Assembly (NCBI GenBank): GCA_050952465.1
Contig: JBMNKZ010000006.1
Coordinates: forward strand, 168,958-232,957
From: DUPU01 sp050952465
Lineage (GTDB): Bacteria; Bacillota; Dehalobacteriia; Dehalobacteriales; Dehalobacteriaceae
Length of the DNA: 64,000 nt
Direction: 5' to 3'
The position numbers were made by a program, and so were the translations under genes. Each line of letters begins with the position of its first letter. Position 1 is the first letter of the stretch. The notes beneath the pieces were generated by a model, which searched no databases, was not told the origin of the DNA, and worked only from the letters and a program-made list of their open reading frames with translations. Shown one piece after another: positions 44,747 through 54,203 of the stretch.

Positions 44747-47700
44747 ATGGAGATTAGATTAAATATAAACGGTAAAGAAGTTGTCGGTCGTCCCAACCAG
44801 ACTATTTTGGATGTGGCCAGGGAAAACGGCATCGAAATACCTACTCTTTGCTTTGATGAAAGAGTAGAAACCTATGGAGCTTGCGGGCTTTGTGTGGTAG
44901 AAGTGGAAGGAACTCCAAAGCTTTTACGGTCCTGTGCCACAAAAATCTCAGAAGGTATGGTTATTCACACGGAAACTGAAAGAGTTAAAGGTTCCCGTAA
45001 AGTTGCTCTGGAATTGCTTCTTTCCGACCATTTGGGCGATTGTCGCCCTCCATGCCGACAGGCTTGTCCTGCTTTAACCGATTGTCAGGGATATGTTGGA
45101 TTAATTGCCAATGGTAAGCACCGGGAAGCTTTGGAACTGATTAAAGAACAATTACCTCTTCCGGCCAGTATCGGACGGGTATGTCCCCATCCTTGTGAGG
45201 ACGCCTGCCGTAGGCAATTAGTGGATGAACCGATTTCTATAGCTTGGTTAAAATCCTTTGTAGCGGATATTGACTTGAAATCGTCAGATGTTTTTATGCC
45301 GGAACTAAGTGCTCCCACCGGGAAAAAAGTAGCTGTGGTAGGAGGAGGGCCGGCAGGTCTTACCGTTAGTTATTTCCTGGCCAAAGCAGGGCACAGGGTA
45401 GTGATTTACGAAGCGATGCCAAAAGCCGGCGGGATGCTCAGATACGGTATTCCAGAGTATCGGCTCCCCAAAAAAGTGTTGGATCGGGAAATTGAGATTA
45501 TCGAAAAAATGGGCGTAGAAATCAAAACCAATGTAAAAATTGGTCGAGATATAAAATTAGATTATCTGCATCAAAATTATGATGCCGTTTACCTAGGCAT
45601 TGGTGCCTGGGCCAGTTCCGGGATGAGGTGCCCTGGTGAAGATTTAGACGGTGTGATTGGCGGTATCGAATTTTTAGAGGCAGTAGCCTCTAATAAACCT
45701 GTGAAATTAGGTAGTAAAGTTGCTGTAGTCGGCGGCGGAAATACCGCTATGGATGCTTGCCGTACTGCTGTTAGACTTGGTGCAGAGGAAGTTTACCTTC
45801 TTTACCGCCGGACGAGAGCAGAAATGCCGGCCGCGGACATCGAAGTAATTGAGGCGGAAGAAGAGGGAGTAATCTTTCACTTCCTAGTGGCTCCGACGGA
45901 AATTATCGGGGAAAACGGCAAGGTTACCAGTATTAAATTGCAGCAGATGGAATTAGGAGAGCCTGATGCCAGCGGCAGAAGAAGACCTGTGCCGATTCCT
46001 GGGGCAGAGAAGATTTTAGATGTAGATAATGTGATTGCCGCTATCGGGCAAAAAGTAGTTCCTGATGGAATGGATGGGATCGCCCTCACTAAATGGAATA
46101 CCATTATTGCGGACGAAAAAACATTTATGACCAATATCCCTGGTATTTTTGCCGGCGGTGATGCTATTAACGATGGTCCGGGCATTGCGATTCAGGCCAT
46201 CGGGCATGCAAGAATTGCGGCAGATGTAATTGACAGCTTCTTGGCAGGAGAAATCATCCCTTATGAAGCACCTTTCCTGGCAAAAAGAGAAGACTTAACA
46301 GAAGAAGATTTTGCAGATCGGGAAAAAGCATATCGTCCTCACATGGCTCATCTTTCTCCTGAAGAGAGAAAGCATAATTTCTCGGAAATCGTCTTTGGCT
46401 ATACTGAAGAACAGGCGAAAAAAGATGCAGCTCGCTGCTTGGAATGCGGTTGTGGTGATGTGTTTGAGTGCAAACTATTAAGTTATGCCAATAAGTATCA
46501 TGTAGAACCGGCAAGGGTATCCGGGGAAGTGCATAAGAGATACCAAAAGGACGATCATCCCTTTATCGACAGAAATTCGGATAAGTGTATCCTGTGCGGC
46601 CTTTGCGTCCGGGTTTGCGACGAAGTGATGGGGGTCACGGCTCTAGGCCTAGTGGACAGGGGCTTTGATACCATCGTGCAGCCGGAATTTAACATGCCTC
46701 TGCAAGAAACCGGTTGTCTTTCCTGCGGCCAATGTGTGGCGGTTTGTCCTACCGGTGCTCTGCAGGAGAAAGTCACTATCGGGAAATCCGTTCCGGTGGA
46801 AACAGATGAAACTAAATCAGTATGCTCTTACTGCAGTGTGGGCTGCAATCTTAAACTAAAGACTAAAGGGGAGCTTTTGGTAAAATCTGTACCTGATAAA
46901 GAAAGTACTGTAGACAATGGGCTGCTCTGCGTCAAAGGGCGTTTTGGCTTTGACATGGGGCAAAAAGGTACCAGGATTACTCAGCCTTTAATTAAGAAAG
47001 ACGGGGAATTTAAAGAAGTAACTTGGGATGAAGCACTCCTTTATGTCGCTAAAAAAGCGCAGAGCATTTCTTCCCGCTTTGGGAGGACCTCATTGGCAGT
47101 AAGCATCTCTGACCGTTACACCAACGAGGAAATTTATTTAGCCAATAAATTCGGGACGGAAGTCCTGGGGACGGATCGAGTCTTCTCCTTTAACGGATTT
47201 GACAGCGGGGTAAAAGACATTTTAGGGTATGATGCTTCCAGCAATACTTTTGACGAACTCCTCTCCACGGACGTGATTCTCTTAATTGGTTCGGATATTA
47301 TGCAGGATCATCCAATTGTAGGCCTGAAAATTAAAGAAGCCGCAGCCATAGGAAAGAAACTGATTATTATTAATCCTTTTGATTCTATGGCTGATGAATG
47401 GGCAACTCTAAAGGTATGTCCGGATAATAATCTAGGATTTATTAAGGAAATAATCAAGGGCACTATTGATTTAGGGAAGGCTCCTTATGAAGCTTTAGTT
47501 TCCGGATTTGATGCCTTGAAGGACAGCTTGAAAGATGTGGAAGTTACTCAATCTGCTAAAGAGATTGCCGAAGTTTATACCAATGCTAAAAGAGCCATGA
47601 TTGTTTTTGACCAAAGCCGAATTACGGCTGAGGGAGCAAAAATGATTGCTAACTTAGCAGTAGTCTCAGGGCATATCGGCAAAGCCCGGAGTGGGATCAT

Positions 47701-48322
47701 TCAATTGAAGCCAAAAGCAAACAGCCAGGGCCTGGTGGATCTAGGCGTAAATAAAGGAACTTCTGACCTTTTGGAAGGTTTAGATGCCGGCCATGTAAAA
47801 GGCATGTTTATTTTTGGTGAAGATGTTTCCGGCTTTGACTTAAGTGCTTTAGAATTCTTGGTAGTTCAGGACACTCACTTAACGGAAACCGCCAAAATTG
47901 CTGATGTAGTTCTACCCGGTGTAAGTTTTGCCGAATCCAATGGTACCTTTACCAGCGCCGAAAGAAGAATTCAAAAACTGAATCAGGCTATTCCTGCCCT
48001 GACCGGCATAGAGAACTGGGAAGTAATCATGAAAGTGGCTAATGCCTTTGGGGCAAATATGGGATACTGCTCTTCGGATTGCATCAGAAAAGAAATAGCT
48101 GTTAAAATTGCTGAATATAAGGATCTGCCGGAGGAATTAGACGGCAAAGTGCTCTGGCCAGTAGATGAGAGTCCTGTGCTTTACGGCAAGGGATTCCATT
48201 TTCCTGATAAAAAAGCAAAGCTTCAGGTTGTAGGAGATGGAACTCTCTTTAAAAAAGCCACCAGAACCGACCATCTGGAAAATAACTTTATTGATTTCTT
48301 GAAAGAAAAGAAGATCGTCTAA
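44747..48322 (+). CDS. Giant fusion: 2Fe-2S, GltD/NfnB-like FAD-NAD(P)H, ferredoxin and NuoG/FdhA-like domains
   Basis: 1191 residues. Domains in order: 2Fe-2S ferredoxin (1-80; CFDERVETYGACGLC); Fer4_20 cluster domain (about 90-185; CRPPCRQACP, CPHPCEDACRR); FAD/NAD(P)H oxidoreductase like GltD and NfnB (about 190-520; GGGPAGL, RYGIPEYRLPK, GGGNTAMDACR, FAGGDAINDG); extra Cys cluster CLECGCGDVFEC; 2x4Fe-4S (CILCGLCVRVCDE, CLSCGQCVAVCPTGAL); molybdopterin-oxidoreductase-type 4Fe-4S (CSYCSVGCN, LLCVKGRFGFD) and a NuoG/FdhA-like domain to the end. The Cys/Sec ligand expected of an active formate dehydrogenase is not found at its place, and no in-frame TGA exists. So a structural or electron-transfer role is likelier than formate oxidation. 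I recall a similar plan in the Sporomusa-type transhydrogenase Stn. Confidence 0.85.
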   Translation: MEIRLNINGKEVVGRPNQTILDVARENGIEIPTLCFDERVETYGACGLCVVEVEGTPKLLRSCATKISEGMVIHTETERVKGSRKVALELLLSDHLGDCRPPCRQACPALTDCQGYVGLIANGKHREALELIKEQLPLPASIGRVCPHPCEDACRRQLVDEPISIAWLKSFVADIDLKSSDVFMPELSAPTGKKVAVVGGGPAGLTVSYFLAKAGHRVVIYEAMPKAGGMLRYGIPEYRLPKKVLDREIEIIEKMGVEIKTNVKIGRDIKLDYLHQNYDAVYLGIGAWASSGMRCPGEDLDGVIGGIEFLEAVASNKPVKLGSKVAVVGGGNTAMDACRTAVRLGAEEVYLLYRRTRAEMPAADIEVIEAEEEGVIFHFLVAPTEIIGENGKVTSIKLQQMELGEPDASGRRRPVPIPGAEKILDVDNVIAAIGQKVVPDGMDGIALTKWNTIIADEKTFMTNIPGIFAGGDAINDGPGIAIQAIGHARIAADVIDSFLAGEIIPYEAPFLAKREDLTEEDFADREKAYRPHMAHLSPEERKHNFSEIVFGYTEEQAKKDAARCLECGCGDVFECKLLSYANKYHVEPARVSGEVHKRYQKDDHPFIDRNSDKCILCGLCVRVCDEVMGVTALGLVDRGFDTIVQPEFNMPLQETGCLSCGQCVAVCPTGALQEKVTIGKSVPVETDETKSVCSYCSVGCNLKLKTKGELLVKSVPDKESTVDNGLLCVKGRFGFDMGQKGTRITQPLIKKDGEFKEVTWDEALLYVAKKAQSISSRFGRTSLAVSISDRYTNEEIYLANKFGTEVLGTDRVFSFNGFDSGVKDILGYDASSNTFDELLSTDVILLIGSDIMQDHPIVGLKIKEAAAIGKKLIIINPFDSMADEWATLKVCPDNNLGFIKEIIKGTIDLGKAPYEALVSGFDALKDSLKDVEVTQSAKEIAEVYTNAKRAMIVFDQSRITAEGAKMIANLAVVSGHIGKARSGIIQLKPKANSQGLVDLGVNKGTSDLLEGLDAGHVKGMFIFGEDVSGFDLSALEFLVVQDTHLTETAKIADVVLPGVSFAESNGTFTSAERRIQKLNQAIPALTGIENWEVIMKVANAFGANMGYCSSDCIRKEIAVKIAEYKDLPEELDGKVLWPVDESPVLYGKGFHFPDKKAKLQVVGDGTLFKKATRTDHLENNFIDFLKEKKIV

Positions 48323-48373
48323 AGAGGAAAAGAAGATATCAGCAATATTTAATGTATAGTTAATCCAATAGAT

Positions 48374-48399
48374 AGAAGCCCGGTTCTTTCCGGGCTTCT
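48374..48399. terminator. Terminator after the oxidoreductase operon
   Basis: AGAAGCCCGG (48374-48383) and CCGGGCTTCT (48390-48399) form a perfect 10-bp stem with a TTCTTT loop. The T tail is poor (TCTAATAATT), so it may also act as an mRNA-stabilising hairpin. Confidence 0.75.
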
Positions 48400-48589
48400 C
48401 TAATAATTAAGCCTAGGTAATTTATTTAGAATTGACATTTTGTGAAGGATAGTAGTATTTTATTAGTAAGATAAGAAAATTTTTCTACAATCAAAAAATA
48501 ATCTATAGTTGCGTTATAAACTCGGTTTAGGTTGTTCTGAAATGGATAACTTTGATAATTTGATTTTGTGATAAGTTGAGGTTAAGATT

Positions 48590-49813
48590 TTGTTTAATAA
48601 AAAGATATTTACAATAAGTGAACTTAACTCATATTTAAAAGATAAAATTGAAGAAGACAGCCTGCTCAGTAATCTTTGGATTAAAGGTGAAATCTCAAAT
48701 TTTAAGGCCCATTCCTCCGGACATTTATATTTTGTGCTGAAAGATTCAAAAAGTTCCGTTCGCTGCGTGATGTTCAGAAGTAGGGCCTCATTTTTGAAAT
48801 TTCTTCCGGAGCATGGTATGCATGTGATAATCCGGGGTTATCTTTCCGTTTATGAACGGGATGGCAATTACCAGGTTTATGTGGAGGAAATGCAGCCGGA
48901 TGGGGTGGGAGCCTTACATTTAGCCTTTGAACAATTAAAAACTAAGCTGGAAAAAGAAGGCTTATTTGATTTAAAATATAAAAAACCCCTGCCGTTTTTA
49001 CCGCGTAAAATTGGCGTAGTCACTTCTCCCACAGGGGCAGTTTGGCAAGACATTCAAAAGGTTGCTTTAGCCCGTTTTCCTAATACTCACTTAATTCTGG
49101 CTCCGGCGGCGGTACAGGGAGAAAATGCGCCGGAGGAAATTGCTCAGGGTATTGCCATATTAAATAAAATTTCTGATATTGATTTAATAATCGTAGGCCG
49201 GGGTGGTGGATCTTTAGAAGAACTTTGGGCCTTTAATACGGAGTTAGTAGCCAGGGCAATTTTTGGCTCCAAAATTCCGGTGGTTTCTGCCGTTGGCCAC
49301 CAAACAGATTTCACTATTGCAGATTTTGTAGCAGACCAAAGGGCGGCCACACCCTCTGCGGCAGCAGAAATGGCTGTTCCGGTAAAAGAAGATTTAATTA
49401 AGTTGCTTAAATATTGGTCTAATAGGATGGAGAAGGGAATAGGGTCCCGTTTAGCCTTAGATAGACAAAGATTAGCTTATCTTGGAAAAACTTCAGTACT
49501 GAATAATCCGGAAAGATTGCTCAGAGATAAAGTACAGTATTTCGATAATTTAAGACAAAGCTTGGAGAAGAGTACCTGCGATAAGATTAAAGGTCTGCAG
49601 GTAGATCTTAAATTACTAGCGGGAAAGCTGGACATGCTTAGCCCGCTTACCACATTATCCCGAGGATATGCCATTTGCCAGAAGCCTGAGGGTAAAGGAG
49701 TTATTACTTCCGCGGAAGAAATAGCTGTTGATGAGATAATTAAGGTTATTTTAGCAAAAGGTAGTTTGACCTGTCGAGTGAAAACTAAGGAAGAAGGTAT
49801 GATAAATGAATGA
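48590..49813 (+). CDS. xseA: Exodeoxyribonuclease VII large subunit
   Basis: 407 residues, TTG start (MFNKKIFTISELNSYLKD). N-terminal OB fold (SNLWIKGEISNFKAHSSGHLYFVLKDSKSSVRCVMF), then the nuclease domain with GVVTSPTGAVWQDI, DLIIVGRGGGSLEELWAFN, PVVSAVGHQTDFTIADFVADQRAATPSAAAE, and a C-terminal coiled coil. Overlaps xseB by eight bases. First gene of the xseA-xseB-ispA group. Confidence 0.96.
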   Translation: MFNKKIFTISELNSYLKDKIEEDSLLSNLWIKGEISNFKAHSSGHLYFVLKDSKSSVRCVMFRSRASFLKFLPEHGMHVIIRGYLSVYERDGNYQVYVEEMQPDGVGALHLAFEQLKTKLEKEGLFDLKYKKPLPFLPRKIGVVTSPTGAVWQDIQKVALARFPNTHLILAPAAVQGENAPEEIAQGIAILNKISDIDLIIVGRGGGSLEELWAFNTELVARAIFGSKIPVVSAVGHQTDFTIADFVADQRAATPSAAAEMAVPVKEDLIKLLKYWSNRMEKGIGSRLALDRQRLAYLGKTSVLNNPERLLRDKVQYFDNLRQSLEKSTCDKIKGLQVDLKLLAGKLDMLSPLTTLSRGYAICQKPEGKGVITSAEEIAVDEIIKVILAKGSLTCRVKTKEEGMINE

Positions 49814-50027
49814 TCGAAATGTATCCTTTGAGGAAGCCATGGAAAGGCTGGAGAGTAATGTAAAAGCATTAGAGTCTGGTGAACTGTCCTTAGATGAAGT
49901 ATTGCAAAAGTTTGAGGAAGGGGTCAGCTTAATAAAGACCTGTTATCAAAAATTAAATGATGCCGAACAAAAAATTGAAATCCTTATCGGGAGCTTGGAA
50001 GAAGCCCCAAAAGATGAAGGGCGGTAA
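49806..50027 (+). CDS. xseB: Exodeoxyribonuclease VII small subunit
   Basis: 73 residues, helical. SFEEAMERLESNVKALESGELSLDEVLQKFEEGVSLIKTC is the family signature. It binds the large-subunit coiled coil to make the active single-strand exonuclease. Six bases lie between its stop and ispA. Confidence 0.96.
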   Translation: MNDRNVSFEEAMERLESNVKALESGELSLDEVLQKFEEGVSLIKTCYQKLNDAEQKIEILIGSLEEAPKDEGR

Positions 50028-50032
50028 AATAG

Positions 50033-50920
50033 TTGGATATAAAAAATTATTTTCAAGAGAAGATTTCTTTGATCAATGGACAGCTAGATCTATTATTACC
50101 CGGTTCAGAGGAAAAACCTGAAATTCTGCATAAGGCTATGAGATATAGTGTATTTGCCGGAGGAAAAAGGTTACGGCCTGTATTATTCTTGGCAACTTTG
50201 GAAGCATTGGATCATCAAGAAGATAAATTTCTTCCCTTTGCCTGTGCTCTGGAATTAATCCATACCTATTCTTTAATTCATGATGATTTGCCGGCGCTAG
50301 ATAACGATGATTACCGCAGGGGACTGCCTACCTGCCATAAAAAGTTCGGTGAAGCTCAGGCCATTTTAGCTGGTGACGCCCTACTTACTTACGCCTTTAA
50401 CCTGATGCTGATGGTAAAGAATACAGACACCGCACCAAATTATATTCTTGAGGCTATTGATGAGGTGACTTCCCTGGCGGGGTTAAAAGGAATGATTGTA
50501 GGGCAAGTGGTGGATCTGGAGTCGGAGAATAAAGAAATCTGCCTGGAAGAGCTAAAGTATATTCACCGCAATAAAACCGGAGCCTTAATCAGAGCAGCGG
50601 TACGTTCTGCCGCAATTCTCAGTGGTAGTGATAAAAACGTCCTAGAAAAACTAACCGGTTATGCAGAAAATCTAGGTCTGGCTTTTCAAATCACTGACGA
50701 TATCTTAGATGTCATTGGGGATGAAAAAAAACTGGGAAAACCGGTGGGAATTGACCAAAAGAAACTGAAGGCCACTTATCCCTCCTTGTTAGGAATAGAA
50801 AAATCTCAAGATTTAGCGAAAGAAGCAGTAGATAAGGCATTGTGGTTTTTAAGTGATTTATCGGAAAGTGCTGAGCCTTTACGGGAGATCGGGAAAATGG
50901 TACTCTCCCGGGAGAGCTAA
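50033..50920 (+). CDS. ispA: Farnesyl/geranyl diphosphate synthase
   Basis: 295 residues, TTG start. It condenses IPP with DMAPP/GPP. The first Asp-rich motif is DDLPALDNDD, with GGKRLRP before it, and the second is DDILD (FQITDDILDVIGDEKKLGKP). Followed by the OLE RNA and oapA and then dxs, so isoprenoid genes flank the OLE locus as in other OLE-bearing Firmicutes. Confidence 0.96.
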   Translation: MDIKNYFQEKISLINGQLDLLLPGSEEKPEILHKAMRYSVFAGGKRLRPVLFLATLEALDHQEDKFLPFACALELIHTYSLIHDDLPALDNDDYRRGLPTCHKKFGEAQAILAGDALLTYAFNLMLMVKNTDTAPNYILEAIDEVTSLAGLKGMIVGQVVDLESENKEICLEELKYIHRNKTGALIRAAVRSAAILSGSDKNVLEKLTGYAENLGLAFQITDDILDVIGDEKKLGKPVGIDQKKLKATYPSLLGIEKSQDLAKEAVDKALWFLSDLSESAEPLREIGKMVLSRES

Positions 50921-51041
50921 ATAGTAAAGGTCTGGTTGATAAAAACCGAGAAGGGAAAAGAAGGAATAAGAAAAAGTGTTATAAACCTTGCGATTTATCA
51001 TAATATATAATATAATTCATTACTGTTCACTGTGATGCTTC

Positions 51042-51071
51042 TTGTTCCTAAGAAGCCAAACATGATATAAT
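51042..51071 (+). promoter_or_regulatory. Probable sigma-A promoter of the OLE RNA
   Basis: TTGTTC (51042-51047), 18 bases, TATAAT (51066-51071). The expected start, near 51078-51080, falls just before the closing helix of the OLE RNA. The stretch 50921-51041 after ispA shows only AT-rich sequence and a small GCTTCTT/AAGAAGC hairpin overlapping the -35. Confidence 0.6.
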
Positions 51072-51077
51072 TTATCT

Positions 51078-51680
51078 AGGTAGCAGGTGACGCAGTATTC
51101 TAGTCAGTGAGAATTGACTTTGAAAACGGGCCTAAAAATCCGTTGCGGGCACATCGATGAAGTTCCTGGTGCTGGCTTTCGACGCCCAGTCGGGGGTCGG
51201 TACTGGGAGTTAAGGATGATGGGGCGATCTACAATGGCATGTAGGCGTTGACCCCGCTTCCGTGGAGACCCAAGTGCGTGGGAAATTATCTTGGTCAGGT
51301 AAGGCACTATGGCTTGGGGTGAACCTGCATTCGGCGAATTCTGGGTGCAGTGTAGCCTGCCTTGAGTGGTGATGGTGGATTTTTGTAATCCTGCCTGGCA
51401 TTTAGGACCATATAATGCCGGAGATTAGGACTGAAACCATCCCTGCAAAAGAGGCTAGAAGTCAATAGGAACTGTTGAGGAAAACTCCTAGACTGTTTCT
51501 TGGCAAGACTTTTTGAGGATTAAAGTGTAGACTAAGTGGTAATCTGGCCCTGCAGGTGGAGACACGGCAGATTGATTCTTAAAGGGAAACCGCCAAATTG
51601 GCAACAATTGGTGTAATCAATGGGAAAGCCTGCCAGACCTAAGCTACAATGTTTACTCAAAGAGTTGTCACCTGCTCAAA
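51078..51680 (+). ncRNA. ole: OLE RNA (ornate, large, extremophilic RNA)
   Basis: About 600 bases without a plausible gene, GC-richer than its surroundings and full of short complementary stretches. The ends close it as one unit: AGCAGGTGAC (51082-51091) pairs perfectly with GTCACCTGCT (51667-51676). Length, position between ispA and dxs, and the gene right after it, which encodes the OLE-associated membrane protein OapA, together match the OLE RNA class of anaerobic and extremophilic Firmicutes. OLE RNAs form a membrane-bound ribonucleoprotein with OapA and affect tolerance to Mg2+, cold and short-chain alcohols in Bacillus halodurans. I rely on length, pairing and context; I cannot run the covariance model. 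Confidence 0.9.
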
Positions 51681-51708
51681 GATGTATTATTGTATGGAGT
51701 GAATTTGT

Positions 51709-52311
51709 TTGGGTAATAATAAATGCAATTTAAAAAAGGGAAGTACTTTAAAACACGCCATAATGGTTGCTTTGGGTACTTTTTTTTTAGCTGTTGCAAT
51801 TAGCAGTTATTCTCAAATCTTTCTGAAAAGTATTGATTCATTAATATTTTCATTTGCTCTTTTATTAGTGATTATTTTTATTGGTATTTTTTTTGATATT
51901 ATTGGCATTGCCGCTACGGCTGCTGAGGAAGCACCTTTTCATGCCCGAGCATCCCGGAAACTGGCTGGTGCTAGGCAATCTATCTGGATGATTAGGAATG
52001 CAGATAAGGTTGCTAATTTTTGTAATGACGTAGTGGGGGATATTTGTGGTACGATTAGCGGCTCCATTGGTGCCTTGATTGTGTTAAGTCTCACCCAATA
52101 TATTAAGGGATGGGAAGATTGGATCATCGGGACGGTTATGGTAGGCCTAGTGGCAGCACTCACGGTAGGAGGAAAAGCCGCCGGAAAGAGTGCTGCTATT
52201 AACAATGCTGATCAAATTATACTTTATGTAGGACAGGCTATGTCTTGGTTTCAAAAAAACCCCAAAAAAGCAAAGAATAAATTGGAGAGACGGGGGAAAG
52301 GAAATAAGTAA
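51709..52311 (+). CDS. oapA: OLE-associated membrane protein OapA
   Basis: 200 residues, TTG start behind TGGAGTGA, 29 bases after the OLE RNA. Membrane segments at about 16-36, 42-66, 113-130 and 139-156. The stretch FDIIGIAATAAEEAPFHARASRKLAGARQSIWMIRNADKVA is the recognised conserved core; charged ends (KKAKNKLERRGKGNK) suit RNA contact. OapA dimers hold OLE RNA at the cytoplasmic membrane. Its stop overlaps the dxs start by one base (TAATG), so OapA and DXS are co-translated. Confidence 0.9.
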   Translation: MGNNKCNLKKGSTLKHAIMVALGTFFLAVAISSYSQIFLKSIDSLIFSFALLLVIIFIGIFFDIIGIAATAAEEAPFHARASRKLAGARQSIWMIRNADKVANFCNDVVGDICGTISGSIGALIVLSLTQYIKGWEDWIIGTVMVGLVAALTVGGKAAGKSAAINNADQIILYVGQAMSWFQKNPKKAKNKLERRGKGNK

Positions 52312-54191
52312 TGGGATATTTAGAGCATGTGGAAAGCGTGCAGGATATTAAGAAACTTACCAACCTGGAACTGGAGAAACTAGCAGAAGAAATCCGTCAA
52401 TTTATCATTAAAAATGTAAGCAAAACAGGGGGACATCTGGCACCTAGTTTGGGAGTGGTTGAACTAACCCTGGTTTTACACCAAGTTTTTGACTCCCCCA
52501 AAGACAAAATTATTTGGGATGTGGGACATCAGTCATATTGCCATAAAATCATCACAGGACGAAAAGAACGGTTTTCTACCTTACGACAATTTAAGGGATT
52601 AAGCGGGTTTCCCAAAACCTTTGAAAGTGAATACGACTGTTTTAATACCGGCCACAGCAGCACATCTATTTCTGCTGCAGTAGGCATGGCCAAAGCCAGG
52701 GATTTAAATAAGAAAAAACATGAGGTAATTGCAGTAATTGGCGACGGTGCTTTGACCGGCGGTATGGCCTTTGAGGCCTTAAACCATGCGGGAGATCTCC
52801 AAACTGACTTGATCGTAGTGCTTAATGATAATGAAATGTCCATTGCCGCCAATGTAGGGGCGATGTCCGGCTATTTAAGCAGGATTAGGACTGATCCCCG
52901 GTATGGCAAAAGCAAAGATGAAATAGAACAACTTTTTAAAAAAATTCCTAGGGTAGGACCCAGAGTCCTAAAATCCCTAGAAAGAGTAAAAGACAGTTTT
53001 AAATACCTGTTGGTTCCCGGGATGCTTTTTGAGGAAATGGGCTTCACATATCTTGGGCCGATTAACGGGCATAATATTCCTGCCATGAAGGCTGTACTTC
53101 AGAGTGCTAAACAATTAAAAGGTCCGGTTTTAGTACATGTAGTTACCAGTAAGGGTAAAGGCTATCAACCTGCGGAAAAAAACCCGGATACCTTTCATGG
53201 GGTAGGTCCCTTTGAACCGGAAACTGGGAAGATAATAAAAAAAGAAGGTCCACCGTCTTATACCAAAGTTTTTGGGGATACTTTAGTAGAACTGGCGGAA
53301 AAGCGGGATAAAATCGTTGCGATTACTGCGGCTATGCCCGGTGGTACCGGCCTAAGCAAATTTGCCGAGAAGTTTCCTAAGCGTTTTTTTGATGTAGGTA
53401 TTGCCGAACAACATGCTGTGACATTTTCTGCCGGTATGGCCCGAGAAGGTTATCATCCGGTAGTGGCTATATATTCAACTTTTTTGCAAAGGGCTTATGA
53501 TCAGGTGCTACATGATGTAGCTATGCAGAATTTACCCGTTACTTTTGCTTTGGATCGGGCGGGGCTTGTGGGAGAGGATGGGGAAACTCATCATGGTGTT
53601 TTTGATATCTCATATTTACGCCATATTCCTAACATGGTTCTGATGGCCCCCAAGGATGAAAACGAACTTCGGGGTATGCTAGCCTGGTCGGTAAATTTTA
53701 ACGGTCCCAGTGCTTTAAGATATCCTAGAGGTTCAGGTATTGGCGTGGAACTTACAAAAGATTACCCTGAGATTATCAAGGGGCGGGGCGAGGTATTGAA
53801 AGATGGCACCGATTTAACCATTATTGCCTTGGGGCCCTTAGTTTACGTAGCCCTTGAGGTGGCTCGGCATTTAAAACAATGGGGCATAAGTACCGCTGTA
53901 ATAAATCCCCGTTTTGTTAAGCCCATGGATCATAATTTATTAGTGAAATATGCCAAGAAGAGTAAACGCATTATCACAATAGAAGAAAATGTGGCAGCGG
54001 GAGGTTTTGGCAGTGCTTGCCTAGAGCTATTTAATAAACAATGTCCGGATGCAGAGGTAGAAATTATCGGCTTGCCTGATATCTTTATTGAACAAGGGGC
54101 CGTAAATATTTTAAGAGAAGGTTATGGGATTTCTGTTCCCCTAATAGTGGAACGGGCTATATCCAGATGGCCTTTGCTAACGGAGCATTAG
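52311..54191 (+). CDS. dxs: 1-Deoxy-D-xylulose-5-phosphate synthase
   Basis: 626 residues. Thiamine-diphosphate enzyme that condenses pyruvate with glyceraldehyde 3-phosphate in the MEP pathway. LAPSLGVVELTLVLH, IIWDVGHQSYCHKI, GHSSTSISAAVGMA, VIGDGALTGGMAFEALNHAG with the ThDP motif, NDNEMSI, and in the second half DVGIAEQHAVTFSAGMA with catalytic Glu. Full length. The upstream ispA and this gene supply the same isoprenoid route. Confidence 0.97.
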   Translation: MGYLEHVESVQDIKKLTNLELEKLAEEIRQFIIKNVSKTGGHLAPSLGVVELTLVLHQVFDSPKDKIIWDVGHQSYCHKIITGRKERFSTLRQFKGLSGFPKTFESEYDCFNTGHSSTSISAAVGMAKARDLNKKKHEVIAVIGDGALTGGMAFEALNHAGDLQTDLIVVLNDNEMSIAANVGAMSGYLSRIRTDPRYGKSKDEIEQLFKKIPRVGPRVLKSLERVKDSFKYLLVPGMLFEEMGFTYLGPINGHNIPAMKAVLQSAKQLKGPVLVHVVTSKGKGYQPAEKNPDTFHGVGPFEPETGKIIKKEGPPSYTKVFGDTLVELAEKRDKIVAITAAMPGGTGLSKFAEKFPKRFFDVGIAEQHAVTFSAGMAREGYHPVVAIYSTFLQRAYDQVLHDVAMQNLPVTFALDRAGLVGEDGETHHGVFDISYLRHIPNMVLMAPKDENELRGMLAWSVNFNGPSALRYPRGSGIGVELTKDYPEIIKGRGEVLKDGTDLTIIALGPLVYVALEVARHLKQWGISTAVINPRFVKPMDHNLLVKYAKKSKRIITIEENVAAGGFGSACLELFNKQCPDAEVEIIGLPDIFIEQGAVNILREGYGISVPLIVERAISRWPLLTEH

Positions 54192-54203
54192 AAGAGGTAA
54201 GAA

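Noticed and set aside
44747..48322. Selenocysteine-containing formate dehydrogenase
   Set aside because: No in-frame TGA exists and the Cys/Sec ligand motif of FdhA is not found at its usual place, so the name formate dehydrogenase is not supported.
51104..51401. Open frames on the minus strand inside the OLE region
   Set aside because: They are short, have no ribosome-binding site or recognisable domain, and lie within a structured RNA whose ends pair with each other.
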